In this document: piece after piece, positions 42,764 to 53,601 of the stretch | How the letters are laid out: every line of letters starts with the position of its first letter | Position numbering within the stretch: the first letter of the stretch is position 1 | Origin: JARRON01 sp037383845 | GTDB lineage: Bacteria; Pseudomonadota; Gammaproteobacteria; Steroidobacterales; XN24 | Length of the DNA: 64,000 nucleotides | Direction of reading: 5' to 3' | Assembly: GCA_037383845.1 (NCBI GenBank) | Contig: JARRON010000016.1 | Coordinates: 1 to 64,000 of the forward strand | Translations under genes and position numbers: made by a program | The notes under the pieces: generated by a model | What the model was told of the DNA's origin: nothing | Seen by the model: only the letters and a program-made list of their open reading frames with translations | Database searches by the model: none

Positions 42764-44553
42764 TCTTCTTTGCTCTTGTCCTTGCGGCGCCCGCTGCTTT
42801 CGTCGCTCGCGAACAAAAACGCCAGCTCCCGTTCCGCCTCGCGGACGGTCTGGATCAGCTTTCCTTCATCCTGCTGCAGGGCGCGTTCCTTTTCCAGCAG
42901 CTCCTCGTCAAACTGCCGGAATCTCTGGATGCTGCGTCTGGCCTTGTCTTCGGGATCACCCAGGGCCGTGAGCACATTTTCCGCCATCTCGAGACTGGAA
43001 GCGAAGTTTGCGCGGATGACGTAGTCCACTTTGCGGTCCTTCAGAGCCCGGGCGTGGGCCCGGTCCACCGCCCGGGCAAAGATCTTCAGGTGGGGAAAGT
43101 GGCCCTTCACGGTCTCGACGATCTGTATGGAGGTGGCGCTGTCCTCTACGGCCACCACGAAGATGTTCGCTTCCCCCGCTCTGGCGGCCCGCAGCAGCTC
43201 CAGGCGCCGGGCATCGCCATAGTAGACGACGTTGCCGAACCGCCGCAGGAAGTCCACATGGCTTGCGTCGGACTCCAGGGCCGTGAACGCGATGCCGCGC
43301 ATGTTGAGGACCCGGGCAACGATCTGTCCGAACCGACCGAGGCCGGCGACGATGACCCGGTGGTCCCCGCTGTCCGGGGTGTCGAAAGCGCGCTCGGGCT
43401 CGCTCGACCGTTCTTTCGAGGCCAGGCGCTCATCCAGGAGGACCAGAAACGGCGTGGCGGCCATGGAGAGGGTGACCACCAGTACCAGGGTCTCGAAAAG
43501 CTCACGCTGGATGAGCTGACCTTCCATGGCGGCGGCCAGCAGCACGAAAGCGAATTCGCCGCCCTGGGAGAGCACCACCGCAAGGCTGCGCGCCGACGCG
43601 GCCGGCAGCCCCGTGATCCGCCCGACGCCGTAGAGCACCGCCCCCTTGATCAGCAGCAGGCAAAGGGTCATGGCGATCAGGCGCAGGGGGAAGTCCGCCA
43701 GCAGTCCCAGGTTGGCGGACATGCCCACGGCCACGAAGAACAGCCCCAAAAGCAGCCCCTTGAAAGGCTCGATCTCGGCTTCGAGCTGGTGCCGGAACTC
43801 CGAGTCGGCCAGGAGGACGCCCGCGATGAAGGCACCCAGGGCCGCGGACAGTCCCACGTGAACCATCAGCATCGCCGCGGCCACCACGATCAGCACCGAC
43901 ATGGCCGTGAAGATCTCGTGCCCCCCGTCCCGGGCCACGAGCCGGAACAGTGGCTTCAGCAGCCAGCGCCCGCCAAGGATCAGCCCCGCGACCGCCGCCA
44001 GCTGCAGGACGACATCCGCGGCGCCCCCGGCGTCCGTCGCTCCCGAGGCTGGCGCGAAGGCCGGGATGAGGGCCAGCAGGGGAATCACCGCCAGGTCCTG
44101 GAACAGCAGGATGGCGAAGGCCGTGCGGCCGTGCCGCGTGGTGAGCTGCCTGCGTTCCGCCAGCAGCTGCAGAACGAAAGCGGTCGATGACAGGGCCAGG
44201 GTAAGCCCGACGATCAGGGCGGGCGCCGCGGCCAGGCCGAAAGCCATGGCGGCGGCCCACAGGGCGGCGCCGGTAATCAGCACCTGGGCCGCCCCGGTAC
44301 CGAAGACGGCCTTTCGCAGGGCCCAAAGGCGGCTGGGCTGCAGTTCCAGTCCGATGATGAACAACAGCAGCACGACGCCGAATTCCGCCACGTGCAGGAC
44401 GTGGTCGACGTCGTCCACCAGCCCCAGGGCCCAGGGCCCGATGGCGATGCCCGCCGCCAGGTACCCCAGCACCGAGCCGAAGCCCAGCCGCCGGGAAATG
44501 GGCACCGCGATCACGGCCGCGGCCAGGTAGGCGAGGATCTCAGTTGCGGACAT
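42760..44553 (-). CDS. CPA2-family K+/H+ antiporter with RCK domain (Kef-like)
   Basis: 597 residues. The CPA2 membrane domain (about 12 helices: ISRRLGFGSVLGYLAAGIAIGPWALG, VVLLLFIIGLELQPSRLW, GRTAFAILLFQDLAVIPLLAL) is followed by an RCK-N/TrkA-N Rossmann domain (VIVAGLGRFGQIVARVLNMRG, VDFLRRFGNVVYYGDARRL) and a charged C-terminal tail. Kef-type systems export K+ in exchange for H+ under glutathione-adduct or acid stress. It leads the operon with the DUF4102-like gene; thioredoxin lies 93 bp upstream on the same strand. Confidence 0.93.
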   Translation of the reverse strand: MSATEILAYLAAAVIAVPISRRLGFGSVLGYLAAGIAIGPWALGLVDDVDHVLHVAEFGVVLLLFIIGLELQPSRLWALRKAVFGTGAAQVLITGAALWAAAMAFGLAAAPALIVGLTLALSSTAFVLQLLAERRQLTTRHGRTAFAILLFQDLAVIPLLALIPAFAPASGATDAGGAADVVLQLAAVAGLILGGRWLLKPLFRLVARDGGHEIFTAMSVLIVVAAAMLMVHVGLSAALGAFIAGVLLADSEFRHQLEAEIEPFKGLLLGLFFVAVGMSANLGLLADFPLRLIAMTLCLLLIKGAVLYGVGRITGLPAASARSLAVVLSQGGEFAFVLLAAAMEGQLIQRELFETLVLVVTLSMAATPFLVLLDERLASKERSSEPERAFDTPDSGDHRVIVAGLGRFGQIVARVLNMRGIAFTALESDASHVDFLRRFGNVVYYGDARRLELLRAARAGEANIFVVAVEDSATSIQIVETVKGHFPHLKIFARAVDRAHARALKDRKVDYVIRANFASSLEMAENVLTALGDPEDKARRSIQRFRQFDEELLEKERALQQDEGKLIQTVREAERELAFLFASDESSGRRKDKSKED

Positions 44554-44646
44554 GGCTCCCGCGCCCTGCGGCTGCGGGGCGTCGGTGGGTTCGGGAGCGA
44601 AAGATAGCCGGACCGCCCGGCGCGGGCAAAGCCCGGCCCGCGGCGA

Positions 44647-45513
44647 CTAGTGCAGCAGGGCGGACATGCGCTTTCGATACGCCGAGATCAGGGCCGGATC
44701 CATGCCCTGCAGCTCGAACACCTTCACCATGCTGCTTCGGCCGAGATCGTCCCCGAAGCTGCGGTCCCGGCGCATGATCTCCAGGAACTCCTCCAGGGCG
44801 CCGGCATAGTCGCCCCGGACGACCCGCCGCGCGCCGAGCAGATACCGGGCCTGGAGGTCCTCGGGCCGGGACTCCACGGTCTTTGCCAGATCCGCTTCCG
44901 CGGGAGCGTCTTCGCTGGCCCGGGCGAAGGTCAGGGCGCCCTTGAGCGCCCGCGCCGGGTCGCTCTCGGCCACGTCGGCCCGGAGATCGGAGAGTATCGC
45001 CTCGGCTTCGGAAAGGCGGCCTTCCGCCAGGGCCACCCGGGCGAGTTCCAGGGGAAGCGCCGGGTCTTGCGGGTTCTCGTCCATGGCCCGGTAGACCAGC
45101 TGCCTGGCGCCGTCAGTGTCGCCACGGATCAGCCGCTGGGCCACCGTCTCCCGGAGCCCTGGGCCTTGCGCGGCACCCAGGTGGGGTGCCAGGAATGCGC
45201 GGATCTGCGCCTCCGGAAGAGCGCCTGTGAAGTGATCACGGATCTCCCCGCCGGAGAAAAGCACGACGGTGGGAAGGCTCCGGATCCCGAGCTGGGCCGC
45301 CAGGCCCTGCTCCGCCTCCGTGTCCACTTTTGCCACGAGCAGCTTGCCGTCAAGTTCGGCCGCGAGCTTCTCCAGGACCGGGGCGAGAGCACGGCACGGG
45401 CCGCACCAGGCCGCCCAGAAATCCACCAGCACCGGGATGCTGCGGGATTTCTCCACCACCTTCTCGACGAAATCGCTGGCGCCGACGTCGAAGACACGGG
45501 GGGATTCAGCCAT
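44647..45513 (-). CDS. cnoX: thioredoxin-TPR holdase, CnoX/YbbN-like
   Basis: 288 residues. Thioredoxin domain with an intact active site WAAWCGPCRALAPVLEKLA (about 34-50) and LGIRSLPTVVLFSGGE, followed by about 165 residues of TPR-like helices. E. coli CnoX lacks the second catalytic Cys; here WCGPC keeps both, so redox activity is likely in addition to chaperone-linked action. No signal peptide. Upstream of the CPA2 antiporter on the same strand. Confidence 0.9.
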   Translation of the reverse strand: MAESPRVFDVGASDFVEKVVEKSRSIPVLVDFWAAWCGPCRALAPVLEKLAAELDGKLLVAKVDTEAEQGLAAQLGIRSLPTVVLFSGGEIRDHFTGALPEAQIRAFLAPHLGAAQGPGLRETVAQRLIRGDTDGARQLVYRAMDENPQDPALPLELARVALAEGRLSEAEAILSDLRADVAESDPARALKGALTFARASEDAPAEADLAKTVESRPEDLQARYLLGARRVVRGDYAGALEEFLEIMRRDRSFGDDLGRSSMVKVFELQGMDPALISAYRKRMSALLH

Positions 45514-45573
45514 GGGATCGCTCCGTTGGGCGTTGAGACTCCCACAAGGGTATGGGGGCGGCGTGCCGGATCT

Positions 45574-46488
45574 TCAACCGTCCCCGGTCAGGGGGCGGGG
45601 GGTTGCGGCGACGAAATCCGCCACACGTCGGGCGAGGGCTTCACCCGCATCTTCCTGGATGAAATGGCCGGCGCGCCGGAGGACCCCGTGGGCCTGGCCC
45701 CGGGCGCCGGGAACGTGGGCCTGCAGGACCCGGTCGGCGCCCCGGAAGATCGGGTCCCGGCTTCCGAACAGGGTCAGGAAAGGCTTTTGCCATCGGCCCA
45801 GCCGGTTCCATGCCTCGCGGTTCGCCGTCACGGCGGGATCGTCGGCGGCGGCGGGTACGAGCCGGGGGAAGGCCCTTGCGCCCGCCTTGCTCGCGGCGGT
45901 GGGGAACGGCGCGTCATAGGCCCGGCGCGCCTCGGAAGACAGGGGCCGTGCGCAGCCGCTGGCCACGATGAGGCTCACGGGAAACACGGGCGTCCACCGG
46001 GCGAACGCGCGCCACAGGCGAAATACGGCAGGCAGGGAGGTGTCCCCAGTCGGCAGGAACCCGTTGGCCACCACGATCCGGGAGAACAGCCCCGGATGTT
46101 CCGCGGCCAGGCGCAGGCCGATCAGCGAGCCCCAGTCCTGGCAGACCAGCGTCAGATTGTCCTGGCCGGTGACTTCCAGGAAGCCCGCTGTCCAGGCCAC
46201 GTGGCGGGCGTAGGTGTAGTCCTCCAGACGCGTTGGCTTGTCGGACCGGCCGAATCCCACCAGGTCCGGGGCGATGGCTTTCAGCCCGGCTTCCGCGAGC
46301 ACGGGGATCATCTTTCGGTAAAGGTAGGACCACGTGGGCTCTCCGTGCAGCAGCAGCACGGGCTCGCCGCCGGGAGGGCCGGCTTCGACCCAGGCCATCC
46401 GCAGACCCTCTACCTCTGCGTACCGGGGTTCCCACGGGAATTCCGCCAGGCCTTGAAATCGATTTTCCGGGGTGCGGTAGACGTCCAT
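45574..46488 (-). CDS. haloalkane dehalogenase family alpha/beta hydrolase
   Basis: 304 residues. LLLHGEPTWSYLYRKMIP holds the HG-x-P and halide-binding Trp-region pattern; LVCQDWGSLIGLR holds the nucleophile Asp followed by Trp, as in haloalkane dehalogenases; the base is in RRAGHFIQED. Catalyses hydrolysis of C-halogen or similar bonds. Substrate unknown; annotation as dehalogenase rests on the D-W nucleophile elbow. Starts at ATG 46488. Confidence 0.88.
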   Translation of the reverse strand: MDVYRTPENRFQGLAEFPWEPRYAEVEGLRMAWVEAGPPGGEPVLLLHGEPTWSYLYRKMIPVLAEAGLKAIAPDLVGFGRSDKPTRLEDYTYARHVAWTAGFLEVTGQDNLTLVCQDWGSLIGLRLAAEHPGLFSRIVVANGFLPTGDTSLPAVFRLWRAFARWTPVFPVSLIVASGCARPLSSEARRAYDAPFPTAASKAGARAFPRLVPAAADDPAVTANREAWNRLGRWQKPFLTLFGSRDPIFRGADRVLQAHVPGARGQAHGVLRRAGHFIQEDAGEALARRVADFVAATPRPLTGDG

Positions 46489-46691
46489 GGGTCTCGACGG
46501 GTTGGCAGGGAAGGGTCAGTGAGGGGTCACCGGCTGCCACCGGCAAGGGCAGGCCTGACCGGATCGGTCGGGCCCCGCATGCAGCCGGGGGCCGGCTTCA
46601 TTATGCTAGACCGTTCACGCCCCGGTGCGCGCGCCCGCCCGGCGCGGCCGTTCACGGCGCAGTCACGCAACAGCAGGGGAATGGGCATCCT

Positions 46692-48095
46692 ATGAGCTAC
46701 GAAATGCTTCGTCGGCTGGAAGTCTGGCTGGTGATGATCGCCGGACTGGCCTGGTTCGGCACCGGTGCCGACGAGGGCCTGGTCAGGTTCCTGCTGGCCG
46801 CACTGCCAGGATCCCTGCTGGTCACCTCGGCAGTGGCCAATGTCGTGTTCCCTGGCGACCCCTACGCGTCCCGGACGGGCGCTACGGGCGCGCTGATCGG
46901 GATCGTCTTCAGCGTCCCGCTGCTGCTGTTCGCCCCGCTGACGGCGCTGCTCCTGGGAGGGCTGTCGGTGATTGCCGCGCTCTCCCTGGGCCGCCTGGTC
47001 GCCGACGACGTGGAGACGCCGGAAGGGCTGGAGCCGGTGATCGTGGACAACCGCGTGGCCGCGGAGATCGCCCTCGATGAAAGCGTCCTGGGTCTGGTCG
47101 CCAGCGTCATGGGTATGTGGAACCGGGACGACCAGGCGAGAGTGGCCGGCGAAATCCGGGCGGCCCGGGAATGGCTGGCGGCAGGAGGCTGGGATACGGA
47201 CCCTGCCGGCTACCACGAGGAGCCGCCTCCGGTCGGCCCCTTCGACTCGAGAACCCGCCGCGCCGCCGGTCTTGAAGTCGAAGTGATGCGCTATGACAGC
47301 GAGTTCGAACCGCGGCCCGGCGCGCCCGGGCGGGACCGTTGGCTGACCTACCGGGGCTGTCGGACCTCGGAGGTGCGCCTCCTTCGCCGCAGCGATTCTC
47401 CGGACTGGCTGGTGTGCGTGCACGGGCTGGGCATGGGCCACAGCCCCATCGATCTAAGGGCCTTCGACGCCTCGTGGCTGCGTTCCCGGGGCGTGAACCT
47501 GGCGTTTCCGGTGCTGCCGCTGCACGGGAGCCGGTCAAGGGGGCGGGTCAGCGGGGCGGGCTTCGTTACCGGCGAGGTGCTGGACACCCTGCATGCTCTC
47601 ACCCTCACCGTCTGGGATATCCGGCGGCTGGTGCGGTGGCTGCGCCAGGAAGGTGCGCGCCGGGTGGGTATCTACGGCATATCCATGGGCGGCTACGCTT
47701 CGGCGGTGTCCGTGTCCCTGGAAGACGACCTGGACTGCGTCATCGCCGGCATCCCTGCCGTAGACCTGTCGGAACTGATGATGTTCCACATCGGCCGACG
47801 CGCGCTGAAGATGGCCGAGGCCGAGGGCATTACCCGGGAGGACGTGGCTGCGGTGCTGCAGCCGGTGGCGCCCCTGGCCCTCTCGCCAAAGGTGCCGCCG
47901 GAGCGGCGTTTCATCTACGCCGGGCTGGTGGATCGCTTCGTACCGCCGGTGCAGCCGCGGACGCTGTGGGAGTACTGGGATCAGCCGGAGATCGCCTGGT
48001 ATCCGGGAAGCCACCTGGGGTTCCGGTTCCACCCGCAGGTCCGCGACCTCGTCGACCGGGGCCTGTCGGTCTCGGGCCTGGGCCGGGATGGTTAG
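46692..48095 (+). CDS. membrane-anchored alpha/beta hydrolase
   Basis: 467 residues from ATG 46692. Three hydrophobic helices lie in the first 100 residues (WLVMIAGLAWFGTG, LLAALPGSLLVTSAV, LIGIVFSVPLLLFAPLTALLLGGLSVIAALSLG). The C-terminal half is an alpha/beta hydrolase: VCVHGLGMGHSP (oxyanion loop), YGISMGGYASAVS (nucleophile elbow) and a final base in PGSHLGFRFHP. Substrate unknown. 30 nt before the ABC1 kinase on the same strand, likely in one operon. Confidence 0.82.
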   Translation: MSYEMLRRLEVWLVMIAGLAWFGTGADEGLVRFLLAALPGSLLVTSAVANVVFPGDPYASRTGATGALIGIVFSVPLLLFAPLTALLLGGLSVIAALSLGRLVADDVETPEGLEPVIVDNRVAAEIALDESVLGLVASVMGMWNRDDQARVAGEIRAAREWLAAGGWDTDPAGYHEEPPPVGPFDSRTRRAAGLEVEVMRYDSEFEPRPGAPGRDRWLTYRGCRTSEVRLLRRSDSPDWLVCVHGLGMGHSPIDLRAFDASWLRSRGVNLAFPVLPLHGSRSRGRVSGAGFVTGEVLDTLHALTLTVWDIRRLVRWLRQEGARRVGIYGISMGGYASAVSVSLEDDLDCVIAGIPAVDLSELMMFHIGRRALKMAEAEGITREDVAAVLQPVAPLALSPKVPPERRFIYAGLVDRFVPPVQPRTLWEYWDQPEIAWYPGSHLGFRFHPQVRDLVDRGLSVSGLGRDG

Positions 48096-48125
48096 TCTCC
48101 CCCGCGTCTGCCGGAGGGGGGCCGT

Positions 48126-49454
48126 ATGAGCGCATCGCCGCGAACCCCCGTGGACTCGGTCAGGGGCCTGGTGGGCCTGGCAGCCCGGGGTGCCCTGCGC
48201 ATCGGCTACACCGGTACGGTGCTGGCCGGCACCGGCATCGGCTGGCTGCGTGGTGACCGGCCGCCTGCACCGCGGCTGCTGCGCCGGACCTTCGAGAGAC
48301 TGGGTGCCACCTACATCAAGCTCGGCCAGTTCATCGCCAGCTCGCCGTCGCTGTTTCCCGCCGAGTACGTGGAGGAGTTCCAGCACTGCCTCGACCAGAC
48401 CGAGCCGCTGCCCTGGCCGCGCATCCGGAGCGCCCTGCGCCAGGAACTCGGGGCCCGCATGGAGGAGGCGTTCGCCTGGATCGATCCGATGCCGCTGGCT
48501 TCTGCCTCCATCGCCCAGGTTCACGCAGGTCGGCTGACCAGCGGGGAAGAGGTGGTGCTGAAAGTGCGCAAGCCCGGCGTGCAGCGGGTGATCGTCACGG
48601 ATCTGAACCTGCTTCACCTGATGGCCCGTATCACCGAGAAGGTGACGCCGGGAGCCGCCCATGCCTCCCTGGCCGCCATCGTCGAGGAAATCCAGGCCTC
48701 CATGATGGAGGAGTGCGATTTCCTCAGCGAGGCCGAGAACATCGAGGCCTTCCGGCGATATCTCGCCGAGTCCGGTAACACCACTGCCACGGCCCCGCGG
48801 GTGTGGCACGAGTTCACGACGCCGCGGGTACTGGTGATGGAGCGGCTCCACGGCGTGCCGCTGACCGACGCCGAGGGCCTCGCCCGCTGTACCGAGGACC
48901 CGGAAGCCTTCCTCGTGGAGGCGCTGAACACCTGGTTCGGCAGCCTGACGGGCTGCCCGGTATTCCACGCCGACCTCCACGCAGGCAACCTCCTTGCCCT
49001 GGAGGACGGCCGGGCGGGTTTCATCGATTTCGGTATCGTGGGGCGCATCCGGGAGGCCACCTGGCAGGCCCTGTTCGCCCTCGTGGAAGGGCTGCCCCGG
49101 GGCGACTTCAAGGTGGTCGCTGACGCCCTGGCGGACATGGGCGCCACCTCGGAGGCCGTGGACCGGGAGCAGCTGGCGGCGGACCTGGAGAACCTGTTCC
49201 AGCGCCTGGAGCTTGTGCCCGTGAGCGCCTCGACGGCAGAGCCGGAGCTGGCGGCGCCGGAGGAGGATGACCTGAACCGGGCGCTGATGGACCTGGTGGC
49301 CGTGGGCCGCCGTCACGGCATCCGCTTCCCTCGGGAGTTCACCCTGCTGGTCAAGCAGTTCCTGTACTTCGACCGGTATATCCGGATGCTGGCGCCGGAT
49401 CTGTCTCTCCTTGGCGACGCCCGCCTCATGTCGCTGCCGGGCCGCGGGGACTAG
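48126..49454 (+). CDS. ABC1/UbiB-family atypical kinase
   Basis: 442 residues. The KxGQ motif (ATYIKLGQFIASSPSLFPAEYVEEF), the Ala-rich nucleotide loop (LASASIAQVHAGRL), VVLKVRKPGV, EECDFLSEAENIE and the catalytic HADLHAGNLL and FIDFGIVG are all present. UbiB/COQ8-type proteins extract or modify quinone intermediates at the membrane. No C-terminal membrane helices, so the role may be outside ubiquinone. Starts 30 nt after the hydrolase. Confidence 0.92.
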   Translation: MSASPRTPVDSVRGLVGLAARGALRIGYTGTVLAGTGIGWLRGDRPPAPRLLRRTFERLGATYIKLGQFIASSPSLFPAEYVEEFQHCLDQTEPLPWPRIRSALRQELGARMEEAFAWIDPMPLASASIAQVHAGRLTSGEEVVLKVRKPGVQRVIVTDLNLLHLMARITEKVTPGAAHASLAAIVEEIQASMMEECDFLSEAENIEAFRRYLAESGNTTATAPRVWHEFTTPRVLVMERLHGVPLTDAEGLARCTEDPEAFLVEALNTWFGSLTGCPVFHADLHAGNLLALEDGRAGFIDFGIVGRIREATWQALFALVEGLPRGDFKVVADALADMGATSEAVDREQLAADLENLFQRLELVPVSASTAEPELAAPEEDDLNRALMDLVAVGRRHGIRFPREFTLLVKQFLYFDRYIRMLAPDLSLLGDARLMSLPGRGD

Positions 49455-49483
49455 GCAAAACAGCGCAGAGCTCGACCCCCGGA

Positions 49484-49920
49484 TCACCAGCGGTACTTGT
49501 GGAAGTTTTCCGGGTTAGCCCAGTTGTCCGGGTTGTTCCATTCCCGCTGGGGGTTGTACCGGTCGATGTCGTGCACCCAGAGGTCCTCCGCTTCCGCGTC
49601 GGGCTCGAACGCCAGGTCGAGCAGGGCATTGCGGAGTCCCGCCGGCGGCGACACGGCCAGTTCCAGCGCAATGCGCGGGGCGTGGACGTTCTTGAGGCGG
49701 CCGAGAACCAGGACCAGGCCCCGGCCTTCCAGGGTCTCGTCGGGCCGCACCAGTGCACAGTCGAAGCGTCCCAAAGAGGCCAGCTGCTCAGCGGCTTGCC
49801 CCGGGTCCAGCCGGGTCACCGTCCCCAGCGGCGGCTCAGGCCCGGCCGGGGTACCGATAACCAGCGCGGAAGCGGGCGCCCACTTCGCGACAATGGCGTC
49901 CAGCCGACGGGGGACGGGGC

Positions 49921-49924
<4 letters not shown>
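49484..49924 (-). CDS. DUF6231-like protein
   Basis: 146 residues from GTG 49924, overlapping the DUF819 stop as GTGA. A Rossmann-like degenerate methyltransferase pattern (SALVIGTPAG, FDCALVRPDETLEG, VHAPRIALELAV) ends with the characteristic WANPENFHKYRW. I recall this ending in the DUF6231 family of gammaproteobacteria; function unknown. Confidence 0.7.
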
Positions 49925-51177
<1,253 letters not shown>

Positions 51178-51279
51178 GTTTCCCCCGTTCCTGCGCGCAA
51201 CAAGGCGCCAGATTCTAAACGAGCCTGTCCGGCCGCGCGGATTGGCCCGGGCCTCGGCAGCGGATATGCTCCGGCGCCC

Positions 51280-52581
51280 ATGACCCCCTCCTCGCCCCGG
51301 GAACTGTCCGACCAGCTCCGCCTTCCCTGTGGCGCAGTATTGCCCAATCGCCTGGCGAAGGCGGCGATGACGGAAGGTCTGGCCGATTCCGACGACCGGG
51401 CCACGGCGCGGCTGTCCCGTCTTTACCGGCGGTGGTCCGCCGGCGGTGCAGGCCTGCTCGTCACCGGCAACGTCATGGTGGACCGGCGCTGGCTGGAGCG
51501 GCCGGGCAACGTCGTCCTGGAGGACGACCGCGGCGAGGATGCCCTCGCCGAGTGGGCGCGGGAGGGAACGGTCGCCGGCAACCACCTCTGGATGCAGATC
51601 AGCCATCCCGGCCGCCAGTCGAGCCGGATGTCGACCCGGCATCCCGTTGCCCCGTCGCCGGTGGGTCTTGACCTGCTGGGGCTGTTCGCGCGCCCAAGGG
51701 CTCTCACCGAGCCGGAGATCCATGACGTGATCCGCCGGTTCGCGGCGACGTCCCGGCGCGCGAAGCAGGCGGGCTTCACCGGCGTGCAGATCCACGCCGC
51801 CCACGGCTACCTGCTGTCCCAGTTCCTCTCGCCCCAGACCAACCGCCGGGAGGACGCCTGGGGCGGGGACCTTGGAAACCGGGCCCGGCTGCTGCTGGAG
51901 ATTGTCCGCGCCACCCGGGCGGCCGTCGGCGACGGTTTTCCCGTGGCGGTGAAGCTGAATTCCGCGGACTTCCAGCGGGGCGGGTTCTCCAGCGAAGATT
52001 CCATGCAGGTCGCCCGCTGGCTGGAAGACGAGGGGATCGACCTGCTGGAGATCTCGGGAGGGACGTACGAGCAGCCCCGCCTGCTGGGACACGAGGGCCG
52101 TTCCGAGAGCGCTGAGGTTCCCCTGCGGCAGAGCACCCGGCGCCGGGAGGCCTACTTCCTGGAGTACGCCCGGCGAATCCGGGACAGTGTGGGGACGCCC
52201 CTGATGGTCACCGGCGGTTTTCGTACCCGGGAGGCCATGAGCGCCGCCCTGGCGGAAGGCGCCCTGGACGTGGTGGGACTTGCCCGGCCCCTGTGCATCG
52301 AGCCGGGCCTCCCCGGCCGCCTCGCCGCCGGCACCGCGGAGGCCGCGATGAGCCCGCCGCCCCTCCGCATCGGCGGCGGCCGCTGGACGGGCCCCGACAG
52401 CCCCCTGATGCTGTTCAAGTTCCTCAACGTCCAGGGAGAAGTGGCCTGGTACTACCGGCAGATCATCCGCCTGGCCGACGGCCTGGAGCCAGACCTTGAC
52501 CTGGGGACCGGTCGGGCGCTGGTACGGCATTTCCGCTCCGAGTGGCGGACCGCCAGGGCCAGGCACGCGCCTCGCAGCTGA
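51280..52581 (+). CDS. NADH:flavin oxidoreductase (Old Yellow Enzyme family)
   Basis: 433 residues from ATG 51280. TIM-barrel with LPNRLAKAAMTEGLAD at the start, GNVMVD, MQISHPGRQSSR, the catalytic pair in VQIHAAHGYLLSQFLSPQTNRREDAWGG, and VTGGFRTREAMSAALAEGALDVVGLARPL at the FMN phosphate site. Lacks the C-terminal FAD/NAD and iron-sulfur parts of 2,4-dienoyl-CoA reductases. Reduces activated alkenes; physiological substrate unknown. Confidence 0.92.
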   Translation: MTPSSPRELSDQLRLPCGAVLPNRLAKAAMTEGLADSDDRATARLSRLYRRWSAGGAGLLVTGNVMVDRRWLERPGNVVLEDDRGEDALAEWAREGTVAGNHLWMQISHPGRQSSRMSTRHPVAPSPVGLDLLGLFARPRALTEPEIHDVIRRFAATSRRAKQAGFTGVQIHAAHGYLLSQFLSPQTNRREDAWGGDLGNRARLLLEIVRATRAAVGDGFPVAVKLNSADFQRGGFSSEDSMQVARWLEDEGIDLLEISGGTYEQPRLLGHEGRSESAEVPLRQSTRRREAYFLEYARRIRDSVGTPLMVTGGFRTREAMSAALAEGALDVVGLARPLCIEPGLPGRLAAGTAEAAMSPPPLRIGGGRWTGPDSPLMLFKFLNVQGEVAWYYRQIIRLADGLEPDLDLGTGRALVRHFRSEWRTARARHAPRS

Positions 52582-52642
52582 GCTGCCGTTCAAACCCCGG
52601 CCCGGCCGCCGGCGTCACAGGTTCAGGACCGGAGGAAATTCC

Positions 52643-53395
52643 ATGAGATATATCGCCGCCGTTGTCTGTTGTCTGGCTGCCGCGCCCGCCCTGGGCTGGG
52701 ATGACTGTCGCCACGAGGCCCCCCGCGCGCTGGCGGAGAGCCTGGAAGGTGTCAGCGTCGTCGAGATATGGGCCCTGGCCGGCGCCCTGGAGGTGCGCGG
52801 CAGCGCACGCACCGATCTTGCCGCCGAGGGACGGGCCTGCACTTCTGACGAAAACCGCCTGGCGGAGGTTCAGCTCGTCGCCCGGCGGCTTGATGATGTT
52901 CTCCAGCTCCGGGTGCAGATGCCGGAGGGCGACTACGGCTACGCCGTACTTGACCTGGAAGTGGAGCTCCCGGCCCGCCTGCCGGTCCGGGTGTCGGATT
53001 CCAGCGGTAACCTGGAGATCCGCGGCGTGGCCTCGGTGGAGCTGACGGACAGTTCCGGTGATGTCGAGATCCACGACGTGCCCGGTGCGGTGACCGTTCT
53101 GCGGGACAGCTCGGGAGACATTGAAATCCGCCGTGCCGGCCCGGTCAGCATCGAGGTGGACAGTTCCGGCAGCGTGGACATCGAGTCGGTGGCCTCGGCG
53201 ACCGTCCGCATCGATACCTCCGGCGACCTGCGCTTCCGGGATGTCCGCGGAGACGTGGCCGTTGGCTCCGATTCTTCCGGGGACATCATCGCCGAGGGCG
53301 TCGGCGGCCGGTTCACCGTGGAGGCGGATACCTCCGGGGAGATCCGCACCCGGGACGTGGCGGGCGAGATCCGCCTGCCCGTGAACAAGCGCTAG
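52643..53395 (+). CDS. secreted Ser-Ser-Gly repeat (DUF4097-like beta-solenoid) protein
   Basis: 250 residues from ATG 52643 with GGAGG at ideal spacing. Signal peptide (MRYIAAVVCCLAAAPALG). From residue 119 seven repeats of 17-19 residues each begin D-S/T-S-G-x-hydrophobic (DSSGNLEIRGV, DSSGDVEIHDV, DSSGDIEIRRA, DSSGSVDIESV, DTSGDLRFRDV, DSSGDIIAEGV, DTSGEIRTRDV). The period fits one rung of a beta-solenoid, as in DUF4097/DUF2807 proteins. Periplasmic or surface; function unknown. Confidence 0.85.
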   Translation: MRYIAAVVCCLAAAPALGWDDCRHEAPRALAESLEGVSVVEIWALAGALEVRGSARTDLAAEGRACTSDENRLAEVQLVARRLDDVLQLRVQMPEGDYGYAVLDLEVELPARLPVRVSDSSGNLEIRGVASVELTDSSGDVEIHDVPGAVTVLRDSSGDIEIRRAGPVSIEVDSSGSVDIESVASATVRIDTSGDLRFRDVRGDVAVGSDSSGDIIAEGVGGRFTVEADTSGEIRTRDVAGEIRLPVNKR

Positions 53396-53561
53396 TCGGG
53401 TCCGAAGTCCGCGCAGGGCCTGCCCACCGCAATCCCGGACCAGCAGCCCCGGCCCATCGGGACCCGTGATGCCTGCGGGGTGCCGGTCGCAGCTGTCGCT
53501 GGCTCGACGTGGACGGGCTGATCGCAGGTCACTGCACCGTGGGCGGACGAGCCCCGCGGCA

Positions 53562-53597
53562 TAAAAAAACCGCCGCGCCGGGTCAACGGCGCGGCGG
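53562..53597 (-). terminator. intrinsic terminator of the M3 peptidase gene
   Basis: On the minus strand an 11-bp perfect GC stem (53597-53587 with 53580-53570, loop TTGACC) is followed by TTTTTTTAT. It begins 5 nt after the stop codon. Clear rho-independent terminator. Confidence 0.95.
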
Positions 53598-53601
53598 CTG
53601 T

